Shown here piece after piece: positions 34,074 to 42,662 of a stretch of DNA of 64,000 nucleotides. Origin of the DNA: Methylobrevis albus (GTDB taxonomy: Bacteria; Pseudomonadota; Alphaproteobacteria; Rhizobiales; Pleomorphomonadaceae); the NCBI RefSeq assembly GCF_015904235.1, contig NZ_JADZLT010000039.1, positions 38,904 to 102,903 on the forward strand, written 5' to 3'. The notes below the pieces were generated by a model. It saw only the letters and a list, made by a program, of their open reading frames with translations, was not told the DNA's origin and did no database searches. How positions within the stretch are numbered: the stretch's first letter is position 1; the number at the start of each line of letters is the position of its first letter. Both the position numbers and the translations under genes were made by a program.

Positions 34074-35753
34074 TCAGCTGGCGACCGCCGTGCGGCTGCT
34101 CTCCGGCCGTGCCGTCGCCGGGACGGCCGCGGGGCCGCGTCGCAGGCGGGCTTCGCCGGCCACAGACGCGTCGCTGCGGGCGGCCTCGTCGATCACCGGG
34201 CCGGCGGCGCGCTCCATCAGGGCGATGAACTCGGATTTCGGGACCGGGCGCCCGAACAGGTAGCCTTGCGCCTTCTGCACGCCGCGCTCACGCAGGTAGA
34301 GCAGCTGGTCGTAGGTCTCGACGCCCTCGGCGACGACGTCCATGCCGAGCCGGTGCGCGATCGAGACGAGCGATTCGACGAAGGGCGAGCCGGAGCCGTC
34401 CTTGGCGATGACGTCGATGAAGAACTTGTCGATCTTGATGGTGTCGACGCCGAGCTGCTGCAGGTGGGCGAGGCCGCTGTGGCCGGTGCCGACGTCGTCG
34501 AGCGCCACCTTGACGCCGATCGACTGCAGCCGGCGGATGACGATGCGGGCGCGTTCGACGTTCTTCAGCGGCCGCCGCTCGGTGACCTCGACCGAGACGT
34601 GGTGCAGCGGGATGGCGAGGCGGTCGAAGATCGTCTCGATCGTGGTGACGATCTTGAACGAGTCGAAGTGGCTGTCGACGAGGTTGAAGGCGAGGCGGAA
34701 CTCCGGGTTCGCGGCGCAGACGTCGCGCAGCTCCTCCGCCGCGCGGCGCATGATCTGGTCGGTCATCGGCAGGATCAGGCCGGTCGCCTCGGCCTTGTCG
34801 ATGAACTCGGAGGGGGGAATCAGCACGCCGTCGGGCCGGCGCCAGCGCATCAGCACCTCGCAGCCCGCGATGCGCCCGGTGCGGATGTCGACGATCGGCT
34901 GGTAGTGCGGCTCGAACGCGCCGGATTTCAGCGCGCGCCGGATGCGCACGTCGAGGCTGGCGAAGCGCCGCTGGAACAGCGAGGCGCCGACCATCGCGAG
35001 CACGGCGCAGAGCACGCTGCCGAGGGCGGCGACGATCTGCAGATTGCGATAGCTCGCCCAGGTCACCGCGAAGGGCGACATCACCGTCACGCAGAAGCCG
35101 TAGGGCGACGAGCAGGCGCTGGAGCTGATCGCATCATCGACGGGCGAGACGGCGCGGCTGTCGCCGCTGGCGGGCGAGGGGATGGTCGCGATCAGCGTGT
35201 CGTCGGTAAAGCGCAGCTCGGCGACGGTGTGGTCGCGGCTGACGCGCGGCAGGATGTCGACGGCGACGGCCTGCGGCGTCAGCAGGACGCCGAGCAGCGC
35301 GCCGTTATGGGTCTCGCGCCGGACCAGCAGCGTGCGGTCGGCGAGATTGGAAGCCTCGACCACGACGATGGAGATGTCCTCGGCCACCGTCACCGGATTG
35401 GTGATGCCGAAGTTCTCCTGTCGGCCGTAGTGCGAGCAGGCGAAGGAATCGGTGCCGTCGAGGACGCCGATGCTGCGGATCGTATAGTTGCGAAACAGCT
35501 CGTTCCGCATCGCGGCGAGGCCGAAGGCGTTGCAGTCGGACAATCCCGCGGCGGAGAGCCTCGCGGTGACGTCGATCGCGTTGGCGATCGCGGTTTCCGC
35601 CCGGTTGACCATCTCGGCGGCAATGGTCGCGTTCTCGGCTTCGGCGCGGCTGCGCGCGTCGAACATCAGCAGTCCGTGGCCGAGCAGGGCGGGCGCGATG
35701 GCTCCGATGCTGGCGACGGCGATGACGAGCAGCGGTTGAAGCCTGGTGAACAA
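34074..35753 (-). CDS. EAL-domain cyclic di-GMP phosphodiesterase with CSS-type periplasmic sensor
   Basis: 559-residue membrane protein: helix 1 (residues about 7-28), a periplasmic domain of about 200 residues with cysteines in SDCNAFG, FACSHYG, SSACSS and YGFCV, helix 2 (about 237-258), then an EAL domain. Metal and catalytic residues are kept: GCEVLMRW (EVL form), FNLVDSHF, VTERR, DDVGTG, DTIKIDKFF and VAEGVET, so it should degrade cyclic di-GMP to pGpG. CSS-type proteins are regulated by disulfide formation in the periplasm. The start is TTG 35753, chosen because GCAGGAGAGG lies just upstream. It would oppose PleD. Confidence 0.9.
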   Translation of the reverse strand: MFTRLQPLLVIAVASIGAIAPALLGHGLLMFDARSRAEAENATIAAEMVNRAETAIANAIDVTARLSAAGLSDCNAFGLAAMRNELFRNYTIRSIGVLDGTDSFACSHYGRQENFGITNPVTVAEDISIVVVEASNLADRTLLVRRETHNGALLGVLLTPQAVAVDILPRVSRDHTVAELRFTDDTLIATIPSPASGDSRAVSPVDDAISSSACSSPYGFCVTVMSPFAVTWASYRNLQIVAALGSVLCAVLAMVGASLFQRRFASLDVRIRRALKSGAFEPHYQPIVDIRTGRIAGCEVLMRWRRPDGVLIPPSEFIDKAEATGLILPMTDQIMRRAAEELRDVCAANPEFRLAFNLVDSHFDSFKIVTTIETIFDRLAIPLHHVSVEVTERRPLKNVERARIVIRRLQSIGVKVALDDVGTGHSGLAHLQQLGVDTIKIDKFFIDVIAKDGSGSPFVESLVSIAHRLGMDVVAEGVETYDQLLYLRERGVQKAQGYLFGRPVPKSEFIALMERAAGPVIDEAARSDASVAGEARLRRGPAAVPATARPESSRTAVAS

Positions 35754-35865
35754 AAATCCTCTCCTGCAGCAGGGAGATGATATGTCCTGCGAGGGTGAAC
35801 GACCGCCTAATCATCGGGTATTATATTGGTGAATTGACCCCCCAAGATTTCAGGAGGGTAAGCCG

Positions 35866-36966
35866 TCAGTCCGTGCGCGCGAGGAGCTGTCCGGACCTGT
35901 CGAACACGGCGACATCGAGGTGGCAGTCGGGACGGCCGAGTGCCGCGGAAGCCCGCTTTTCTGCGGTTCTCGCCACGATAGCCGCAATGGAGATCCCGGC
36001 GGTCTCGGCGAGACCCAGCACTTCGAGGGCGCTGTTGGCGCGCCGGCTGCGGATCACCACGTCCGGGGCCGCACCGGCCTCGGCGAGACGATCGGCGAGC
36101 CAGTCGAGGTCGACCCCGCCCCGGGCCGAATGCAGGTCGAGCAACCCTTGCGCGAGCTTGGTCATCTTGGCGAAGCCGCCGGCGATGGTGACGCGCGGCA
36201 CCGGATGGCGGTTGAGGTACTTCAGCATGCCGCCGACGAAGTCGCCCATCTCGATCAGCGCGGTCTCGGGCAGCCGGTCGAGGGCGCCGATGGCGGCTTC
36301 GGAGGTCGAGCCGGTGGAGCCGGCGATGTGATCGATGCCCATCGCCCGGGCGACGTCGATGCCGCGGTGGATCGAGTGGATCCAGGCGGCGCAGGAGAAC
36401 GGGATCACGATGCCGGTCGTGCCGAGGATCGAGAGGCCGCCGACGATGCCGAGCCGGCCGTTCAGCGTCCGCTCGGCGAGCTTCGCGCCGTTCTCGATGC
36501 CGATCTCGACGACGAGGTCGACGGCGACACCGGGGAACGCCTCGGCGATCGCCGCGCGCATCATCTGGCGCGGCACCGGGTTGATCGCCGGCTCGCCGGG
36601 CGGGATCGGCAGGCCGGGCCGGGTCACCATGCCGACGCCGGGCCCCGCCGCGAAGACGATGCCGCTGCCGGGGGGCGCCGGGCGCAGCCGGGCGACGACG
36701 AGGGCGCCGTGAGTGACGTCGGGATCGTCACCGGCGTCCTTGATCACGGCCGCTTCGACGCCGTCGTCGCGCAGGTCGCAGCGGGCGATGGCGAACATCG
36801 GCGTCTGGCCGCCGGGGAGGGTGATCACCACCTCGGCCGGTGCCGGCCGTCCCGCCAGCACCTCGCAGGCCGCCCGCGTCGCCGCCGTGGCGCAGGCGCC
36901 CGTGGTCCAGCCGCGACGCAGCGCCGGGCGGCCATCGTCCTCGGGGACAGGTGATTCGTCGCTCAC
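35866..36966 (-). CDS. cbiD: Cobalt-precorrin-5B (C1)-methyltransferase
   Basis: 366-residue CbiD. Family blocks: LRRGWTTGACATAATRAA near the N-terminus, VIKDAGDDPDVTHGA, GPGVGMVTRPGLPIPPGEPAINPVPR, LSILGTTGIVIPFSCAAW and VTIAGGFAKMTKLAQG. CbiD methylates C1 in the anaerobic route to cobalamin; in many Alphaproteobacteria it works with the oxygen-dependent enzymes. It starts at GTG 36966. No other cobalamin gene is in the window and I could not fold a cobalamin riboswitch upstream, so it is a detached pathway gene. Confidence 0.94.
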   Translation of the reverse strand: MSDESPVPEDDGRPALRRGWTTGACATAATRAACEVLAGRPAPAEVVITLPGGQTPMFAIARCDLRDDGVEAAVIKDAGDDPDVTHGALVVARLRPAPPGSGIVFAAGPGVGMVTRPGLPIPPGEPAINPVPRQMMRAAIAEAFPGVAVDLVVEIGIENGAKLAERTLNGRLGIVGGLSILGTTGIVIPFSCAAWIHSIHRGIDVARAMGIDHIAGSTGSTSEAAIGALDRLPETALIEMGDFVGGMLKYLNRHPVPRVTIAGGFAKMTKLAQGLLDLHSARGGVDLDWLADRLAEAGAAPDVVIRSRRANSALEVLGLAETAGISIAAIVARTAEKRASAALGRPDCHLDVAVFDRSGQLLARTD

Positions 36967-37181
36967 GGTCTCGCAGTCCGTCCGCTCGCCCGATGCCCTG
37001 GCGGACGCCGGGCCGGCGCCCGCGTCGCCGCCGCATCACCCTCGTCGATAAGGGGGAACGTCCGGGGAGGCAATCGTGCCATTTGCGGCAGGATGCCGTT
37101 CCGGTTTGAACTCGGCGTCCCGATCCGCGACACTCACAGGCAAATCGGCCATCCGCACGTGCCGAACCCCGAGGAGACCCC

Positions 37182-38357
37182 ATGCGTATCGCCTTTGCCG
37201 CCCTGTCCGTGCTGCTCGTCGGCGCGTCCCCCGCCGCGGCGGACTTCGCCGGCTGCCTGCGGACCCTTGAGGACACCGTGGTCCGGGCGGGGGTGAGCAA
37301 GACGACGGCGGCGGCCGCGCTGCGCGGGGCGCAGCGCGACGAGAAGGTCTTGCGCCTCGCCGGGTCGCAGCCGGAGTTCAAGACGCCGATCTGGGATTAC
37401 ATCGGCTTCCTCGTCGACGAGCAGCGCGTCGAGGACGGCCGGGCGATGATGGCGCGCTACGACCGGGTGCTGCGCGCGGCGGAGCGCCAGTTCGGTGTCG
37501 ATCGTCATGTGATCGCGGCGGTCTGGGGCGTCGAATCCAACTACGGCCGCGACGCCGGCGACAACTTCCTGCCGCATGCGCTCGCGACGCTCACCTGTGC
37601 CGCCGGTCGGCGCACCGAGTTCTGGCGCACCGAGCTGATCGCCGCGCTGCGTCTCGTCGACCGCGGCGATCTCGCGCTCGACAAGCTTTATGGCTCCTGG
37701 GCCGGCGCCTTTGGGCAGACGCAGTTCATCCCGTCCACCTACCAGCGCCTCGCGGTCGATTTCGATGGCGACGGCCGGCGCGACCTCGTCGGCTCGGTCG
37801 CCGACGCGCTGGGCTCGACCGCGAACTATCTGAAGCGGGCGGGCTGGCGCGCCGGGTCGCCGTGGATGATCGAGGTGCGCGCACCGGTGCGCTACAGCGG
37901 GCCGAGCGGCCGGCGCAAGCGTGCGTCGATCGACAGCTGGTCGAAGCGCGGCGTCGTCCGCGCCGACGGCTCGGCGCTGACGGGCCGCGGCGAGGCCGGG
38001 CTGCTGCTGCCCGCCGGGCCGACCGGGCCGGGTTTCCTCGTCTTCTCGAACTTCGACGCGATCTACGCCTACAATCAGGCGGAATCCTACGCCCTCGCGA
38101 TCTCGCATCTCGCCGACCGCCTCGCGGGTTACCCGACGCTGCGGACGCCGTGGCCGACGGACGACCCGCCGCTGTCGCGGGCGCAGCGGCTGCAGCTGCA
38201 GCACCTGCTGATCGCCAAGGGCTACGACATCGGCGAGCCGGACGGCAAGATCGGGCCGCTGTCGCGGGCGGCGATCGCCGACGCCGAGAAGCGGGCCGGC
38301 ATGCCGGCGACCGGCCGTCCTGGCGGCAAGATCTACCGCGCGCTCGGCGGGCGCTGA
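37182..38357 (+). CDS. Lytic murein transglycosylase (MltB family) with peptidoglycan-binding domain
   Basis: 391-residue periplasmic enzyme. Signal peptide 1-20 (SPAAA-D), SLT_2-type catalytic domain with Glu118 in AAVWGVESNYGR, the family block GSWAGAFGQTQFIPSTYQRLAVDFDGDGRRDLV, and a C-terminal peptidoglycan-binding domain (LQLQHLLIAKGYDIGEPDGKIGPLSRAAI). It cleaves the glycan strand with formation of 1,6-anhydromuramic ends. There is no lipobox, so it is probably soluble, unlike E. coli MltB. Confidence 0.93.
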   Translation: MRIAFAALSVLLVGASPAAADFAGCLRTLEDTVVRAGVSKTTAAAALRGAQRDEKVLRLAGSQPEFKTPIWDYIGFLVDEQRVEDGRAMMARYDRVLRAAERQFGVDRHVIAAVWGVESNYGRDAGDNFLPHALATLTCAAGRRTEFWRTELIAALRLVDRGDLALDKLYGSWAGAFGQTQFIPSTYQRLAVDFDGDGRRDLVGSVADALGSTANYLKRAGWRAGSPWMIEVRAPVRYSGPSGRRKRASIDSWSKRGVVRADGSALTGRGEAGLLLPAGPTGPGFLVFSNFDAIYAYNQAESYALAISHLADRLAGYPTLRTPWPTDDPPLSRAQRLQLQHLLIAKGYDIGEPDGKIGPLSRAAIADAEKRAGMPATGRPGGKIYRALGGR

Positions 38358-38367
38358 CGGGCGCCGG

Positions 38368-39876
38368 TCAGACCCGGACCGCCATCAGCATGCCCATCAG
38401 GTCCTCGATCGCCGCATTGACCGGGAGGACGCCGGTCTCGGCGGCCGGGTCGATACCCGGGCCGCAGCGCAGGATCACGTAATCGGTGCGGATGTCGGGG
38501 AAGGGGTGCGCCACGGCCCGCAGAATCGGCACGTGGTCGCCGTAGAAGCACAGCACCGCCTCGCGGCCGCCGGCGTCGAGCGCGTCGATCAGCCGGCCGA
38601 GCATGCGGTCGGCGTTGGCGGCGTGATGCATGTACTGCTGCAGCGGGTCGTCGATGCCGTCGATCCGGCCCTCGCGCCACGGGTTGTGGTTTTCCATCGT
38701 CACCGCATAGACGAACTGCGGCCGCGTGCCGGTCGTCACGAGGTCGAGGATGCGATCCGTCACCGCTTCGTCCGACACGAAATAGCCGAACCGGTCACCG
38801 CTCTCGAACGCCGCCTGCTCGATGATCCGCCGGAAGCCGAAGCGCGGGTAGATGCGGTGGCGCTGGAAGAAGCGGATGTCGAAGGGATGGACGAAGGCCG
38901 CCTCGAAGCCGGCGCCGCCGAGGCGCTGCGCCGCCGTCTCCGGCGCGCCGAAGGCCGAGCGGAGATAGGGGTCGAGCGCGTCGAAGCGGTAGTCCGACAG
39001 GGGGCGGCCGGTGAGGAACGAGTATTCCGAGCGCATGGTCCAGGCGCCGGCCGTCGGCACGACGAGGCGGCCGTGGGCGAGGGCGCGCCGGCGCGCCCGC
39101 TCGAGATTGGGCAGTTCATGCGGGCCGAATCCCGCAGCGCCGAGATCGACGAAGGACTCGGACTGGATCGCCACGATCAGCGGCGGCAGCGATTCCCCGG
39201 CGAGCAGCGGCCAGTGCGGGTGCGGCTCGGTCGGCCACGGCGTCTCGCGGCCGGGCGGCGTCGCGAGCCAGCGCGTCAGGTGGATCGCCATGCCGCCGAA
39301 CAGGCCGAAGCGGCCGGTGTCGTCGCGGATGTTCGGCCCGGGCGCCAGCCGGCGCAGCGCCGCGGAGGTCACCGGCCAGCGGCCGAGCCCCCAGAGCGTG
39401 CCGAGCGCGGCGCCGAAGGCCATCAGGCCGGCGATTCCGGCCAGCGGCACGCCGAAGCGCAGGCGGGGGATCACCGTCGGCTCCAGCGAGAACCACACGG
39501 CGATGGCCCCGAGCAGCGCCACCATCGCTGCTCCGAACGGCCAGCTGTAGAGGAATTCGGCGTAGTAGAGGTCCGGATGGCGGACGACCTGCGGCGCAAG
39601 GCAGAAATCCGCAAAGCTCAGCGGTTCGAACAGCACGTCGTATTTGAAATTGCTGATCAGGGTGACGATCGTGAACGTCGTCACGGTCGAGAAGGCCGTG
39701 AACAGGGGCCGCCACGACAGGGCGAACCAGAACAGGAACACCACCAGCGCCGCCAGCAGCGCCATCGCGAGCGCCAGCCACGGCCGGCCGCGCCGCAGCT
39801 TCGGCAGCGCCACGAATCGTTCGAGCAGATAGACGGCGACGAGACAGAAGATCAGTGCGGCCAGAGTGATAAGCAT
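38368..39876 (-). CDS. LTA-synthase-like membrane protein (alkaline phosphatase/sulfatase fold), RkpI-like
   Basis: 502 residues: five membrane helices in the first 190 residues, then a large periplasmic domain of the alkaline-phosphatase/sulfatase superfamily. Metal-site candidates are Glu in VAIQSESFVDLG, the nucleophile Thr in PTAGAWTMRSEYSFLTG, and YGDHVPIL near the C-terminus. Family members transfer phosphoglycerol or phosphoethanolamine to glycans. Next to a KpsS/RkpJ-like gene and close to rkpA and rkpG, the best guess is a role in K-antigen assembly, equivalent to RkpI of Sinorhizobium; the exact equivalence is from memory of the family and not tested. Confidence 0.78.
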   Translation of the reverse strand: MLITLAALIFCLVAVYLLERFVALPKLRRGRPWLALAMALLAALVVFLFWFALSWRPLFTAFSTVTTFTIVTLISNFKYDVLFEPLSFADFCLAPQVVRHPDLYYAEFLYSWPFGAAMVALLGAIAVWFSLEPTVIPRLRFGVPLAGIAGLMAFGAALGTLWGLGRWPVTSAALRRLAPGPNIRDDTGRFGLFGGMAIHLTRWLATPPGRETPWPTEPHPHWPLLAGESLPPLIVAIQSESFVDLGAAGFGPHELPNLERARRRALAHGRLVVPTAGAWTMRSEYSFLTGRPLSDYRFDALDPYLRSAFGAPETAAQRLGGAGFEAAFVHPFDIRFFQRHRIYPRFGFRRIIEQAAFESGDRFGYFVSDEAVTDRILDLVTTGTRPQFVYAVTMENHNPWREGRIDGIDDPLQQYMHHAANADRMLGRLIDALDAGGREAVLCFYGDHVPILRAVAHPFPDIRTDYVILRCGPGIDPAAETGVLPVNAAIEDLMGMLMAVRV

Positions 39877-40176
39877 AGGCTCGGTGTCACTCTCCCGCTC
39901 ACGAACAAGGCCGGCGCGGCCAGCAGCCTTCGATGCCGCTGCAGCGCGAAAAAATCAAGCTGCATGATCCGCACATATCAGCTATGCACCCTGCGCAATG
40001 CCTAATCAAAAGGCAGATTTCCGCGCATGGCTCGGCCTAGACTGGACGTGCGGGCCGTTTCGTGCTTAAAAGACCGTATTGGACGGGGTTGAAAGCTGGT
40101 CCGGTTACCGGCTCTCTGTTATAAGCACTGCAACATTTTTTGGTTACGACGCAGCCGTATTTTGTTCGGGGACGGC
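39877..40176. other. Divergent control region between the LTA-synthase-like and KpsS-like genes
   Basis: 300 bp, A/T-richer than its surroundings, with no gene. It should hold promoters in both directions; see the candidate at 40097-40125. Confidence 0.6.
40097..40125 (+). promoter_or_regulatory. Candidate promoter of the KpsS-like gene
   Basis: TGGTCC (40097-40102), 17 bp, TATAAG (40120-40125). The -35 is weak. The layout is the same as the candidate upstream of the DAHP synthase gene. Confidence 0.35.
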
Positions 40177-41457
40177 ATGGCAAACGCTGAAACACGCGTC
40201 TTTCTCTTTCTTCAAGGACCGGCATCGCCCTTTCTCGATCGGGTGGCGCGGGAGCTGATCGTTCGGGGCCACGAGGCGCTCCGCATCAACATTTCCTTTG
40301 GCGATCAGATCTTCTGGAAGCTGCCGGGTGCGGTCGCCTATCGCGGTCGGCTGGAGAACTGGCGTGCTTTCGTCTCCGACTTCTACGACACCCGCGGCGT
40401 CACCGACATCATGCTGCTGGGCGACTGCCGGCCGCACCACGCGGTGGCGATCGCCGAGGCACATGCCCGCAACATCCGCGTCCACGTCACCGAACTCGGC
40501 TACATCCGCCCGGACTGGCTGACGCTCGAACGCGACGGCATGACGAGCTTCTCGCACTTCCCGCGCGAGCCGGAGCGTATCCGGGCGATGGCCGCGACGG
40601 CGCCGAAACCGTCGTTCAAGGTGCTGTATCCCTCGCGCTTCGCGACGCTCGCCGCCTGGGACGTCGCCTACAACCTCTCCAACGTCTTCCTCTCGCCGGT
40701 GTTCTATCCGCACTATCACTGGCACGCGATCCATCACCCGCTCGCCGAATATGCGGGTTGGCTCGGCAAGTTCATCCGCTCGCCGCTGTCCCGCAAGCGC
40801 CTCAAGCGCCAGCTCGACGAGATCCAGGGCTGGACCGAGCCCTTCTTCCTGTTCCCGCTGCAACTCGCCACCGACTACCAGATCCGCAAGCACTCGCCGT
40901 TCGACAGCCTGCAGGAAGCGATGGAGCGGGTGATCCGCTCGTTCGCCCGCAAGGCGCCGGCGAACGCGCGTCTGGTGCTGAAGGTGCACCCGCTCGACAA
41001 CGGGCTGGTCGACTGGGCCCGCGTCGCCTCCGAACTCGCGGCCGAATGTGGCTGCGCCGACCGGGTGGTGACGATCTCGGGCGGCGACGTCGGCCAACTG
41101 ATCAAGCGGTCGGCCGGCGTGGTGACGATCAACTCGACGGTCGGCACCTCCACCCTTCAGATCGGCCGGCCGCTGATCGCGCTCGGCAACGCGATCTTCG
41201 ACGTACCGGGGCTGACGTTCCAGGGACCGCTCGACGCGTTCTGGACCGGCGCCGAGGAGCCCGAGGCCGATCTGGTCGAGGCCTTCATCCGGGTGCTCGC
41301 CGCGACGATCCAGGTCCGCGGCGGCTACTATTCCCGCGCCGGCATCGCCGCCGGTGCCCGCGCCGCGGCGGAGCGTGTGCTCTCCGACGGCGAAGTCCTG
41401 CCGCGGATCGCGCCGCAGGACCGCGACGTGGTCTACTACCGCCGCGCTGCCGAGTAA
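40177..41457 (+). CDS. rkpJ: Capsular polysaccharide protein of the KpsS/RkpJ family
   Basis: 426-residue cytoplasmic protein of the KpsS/LipB/RkpJ family. Characteristic stretches: FLFLQGPASPFLDRVARELIVRGHEALRIN at the N-terminus, IMLLGDCRPHHAVAIAEA, TELGYIRPDWLTLERDGM, and the C-terminal PFFLFPLQLATDYQIRKHSPF and LVLKVHPLDNGLVDW. In group 2 capsule systems KpsS adds beta-linked Kdo to a lipid acceptor as the first part of the capsule anchor. I chose ATG 40177 preceded by GGGG. The link to rkpA/rkpG nearby supports the rkpJ assignment. Confidence 0.85.
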   Translation: MANAETRVFLFLQGPASPFLDRVARELIVRGHEALRINISFGDQIFWKLPGAVAYRGRLENWRAFVSDFYDTRGVTDIMLLGDCRPHHAVAIAEAHARNIRVHVTELGYIRPDWLTLERDGMTSFSHFPREPERIRAMAATAPKPSFKVLYPSRFATLAAWDVAYNLSNVFLSPVFYPHYHWHAIHHPLAEYAGWLGKFIRSPLSRKRLKRQLDEIQGWTEPFFLFPLQLATDYQIRKHSPFDSLQEAMERVIRSFARKAPANARLVLKVHPLDNGLVDWARVASELAAECGCADRVVTISGGDVGQLIKRSAGVVTINSTVGTSTLQIGRPLIALGNAIFDVPGLTFQGPLDAFWTGAEEPEADLVEAFIRVLAATIQVRGGYYSRAGIAAGARAAAERVLSDGEVLPRIAPQDRDVVYYRRAAE

Positions 41458-41804
41458 GTGACCGGTTTCCGATTGAGTTCCGAGACTGGTGCTTTGCGCC
41501 GGATCGCGATGTCGTGCGGCGCGGAGTTTGCCGAAAGCCCGCGCAGCGGGAGCCGGGCTGGCGCCGGGGCTTTCCCCTCGTCCTTCGAGACGGTCGCTCC
41601 GCGACCTCCTCAGGATGAGGGAAAAGGTCTACCTCATGAGAAAGAAACAGATTCCTTGGAAGGCCTCATCCTGAGGAGGCCCGGCACGGGCCGTCTCGAA
41701 GGACGAGGCCGGGTGCGCCGACGCTGGCCGCTGGCTCGATCAGGCGGACGAGGGGTGCTCCCGCTCACCGTACCGGTTGACCGTCCAAACGTGGCCTCTG
41801 CCTC
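41458..41804. other. 347-bp gap mostly filled by a palindromic repeat
   Basis: No gene is supported. The family C element occupies 41577-41707; the remaining bases before the SDR start show only a weak TTGACC at about 41777. Confidence 0.6.
41577..41707. repeat. Palindromic intergenic element, family C copy 2
   Basis: Left arm CTCGTCCTTCGAGACGG and CCTCAGGATGAGG; right arm CCTCATCCTGAGGAGG and CCGTCTCGAAGGACGAG. A/T-rich centre. It is related to the copy at 20137-20271. Confidence 0.9.
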
Positions 41805-42635
41805 ATGACGCCCCCCACTACCTCACCAGCCTCCGGGCCGGCCCCCACCTGGCGCTCCATCGTCATCACCGGGGCCTCCGGCGGAATCGGGCAGGCGCTG
41901 GCGTCAGAACTCGCGGCGCCTGGCGTGCGAATCGGGCTGATCGGCCGCGATGCGGCGCGGCTGGAGGCGGCGGCCGGTCTCTGCCGGGCCAAGGGGGCGG
42001 ATGTCGTCCTCGCCGCGATCGACGTGCGCGATGCCGCGGCGATGGCCGCGTTCCTCGCCGGCTTCGATGCGGACGGGCCGGTCGACCTGCTGATCGCCAA
42101 TGCCGGCGTCACCACCGGCCTCGGGCCGGGCCGGGCGCCGGAGCCCGCAGGGCAGAGCCGGCGGCTGCTGGAGATCAACTATGCCGGCGTGCTGCATACC
42201 GTGGAGCCGCTGCTCGGCGCCATGCAGGCGCGGCGGGCGGGGCACATCGTGCTGGTGAGTTCGCTCGCCGGCATCCGCGCGCTGCCCGACATGCCGTCCT
42301 ACAGCGCCAGCAAGGCGGCGGTGCGCGCCTATGGCATCGCGCTGCGCGGCTGGCTGCGGCCGTTCGGGGTCACGGTGAGTGTCGTCTGCCCGGGCTTCGT
42401 CACCTCGCCGATGTCGGCGAGGCACCGCGGGGCACGTCCGTTCGAGATCGGGGCGGACGCCGCCGCGACGAAGATCGTGCGCGGGCTCAGGGCCAGGCGG
42501 GCGTCGATCGCCTTTCCCTGGCCGCTGCTGCTCGGCATGCGCCTCGGCGCGCTGCTGCCGCCGGCCTTGTCGGACTGGTTCATGCGGCCGTTCGCGGCCG
42601 AGATCGAACCGGACGCCGACAGCCGCGAAAAGTGA
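41805..42635 (+). CDS. rkpH: Short-chain dehydrogenase/reductase (RkpH-like)
   Basis: 276-residue classical SDR: NADP-binding TGASGGIG near residue 24, NAG in LLIANAGVTTG, catalytic Ser in VLVSSLAG, and Tyr166/Lys170 in PSYSASKAAVRAY. The C-terminal tail (FPWPLLLGMRLGALLPPALSDWF) is hydrophobic and may associate with the membrane. This tail and its place beside rkpG recall RkpH and the 3-ketosphinganine reductase group. Likely reaction: reduction of a keto group on a lipid made by RkpA/RkpG. It is transcribed towards rkpG and ends 27 bp from its stop (convergent), so the rkp genes are not one operon here. Confidence 0.78.
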   Translation: MTPPTTSPASGPAPTWRSIVITGASGGIGQALASELAAPGVRIGLIGRDAARLEAAAGLCRAKGADVVLAAIDVRDAAAMAAFLAGFDADGPVDLLIANAGVTTGLGPGRAPEPAGQSRRLLEINYAGVLHTVEPLLGAMQARRAGHIVLVSSLAGIRALPDMPSYSASKAAVRAYGIALRGWLRPFGVTVSVVCPGFVTSPMSARHRGARPFEIGADAAATKIVRGLRARRASIAFPWPLLLGMRLGALLPPALSDWFMRPFAAEIEPDADSREK

Positions 42636-42662
42636 CGGCCGGCCGGCGCTGGCCGTGCCGCC

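Noticed and set aside
34074..35753. EVL in place of EAL as a sign of an inactive phosphodiesterase
   Set aside because: EVL is common in active CSS-type enzymes, and the other metal and catalytic residues are present.
36967..37181. Possible cobalamin riboswitch upstream of cbiD
   Set aside because: I could not find the B12-box or the conserved core; some short matches such as GCCGCAAATGGC are not enough.
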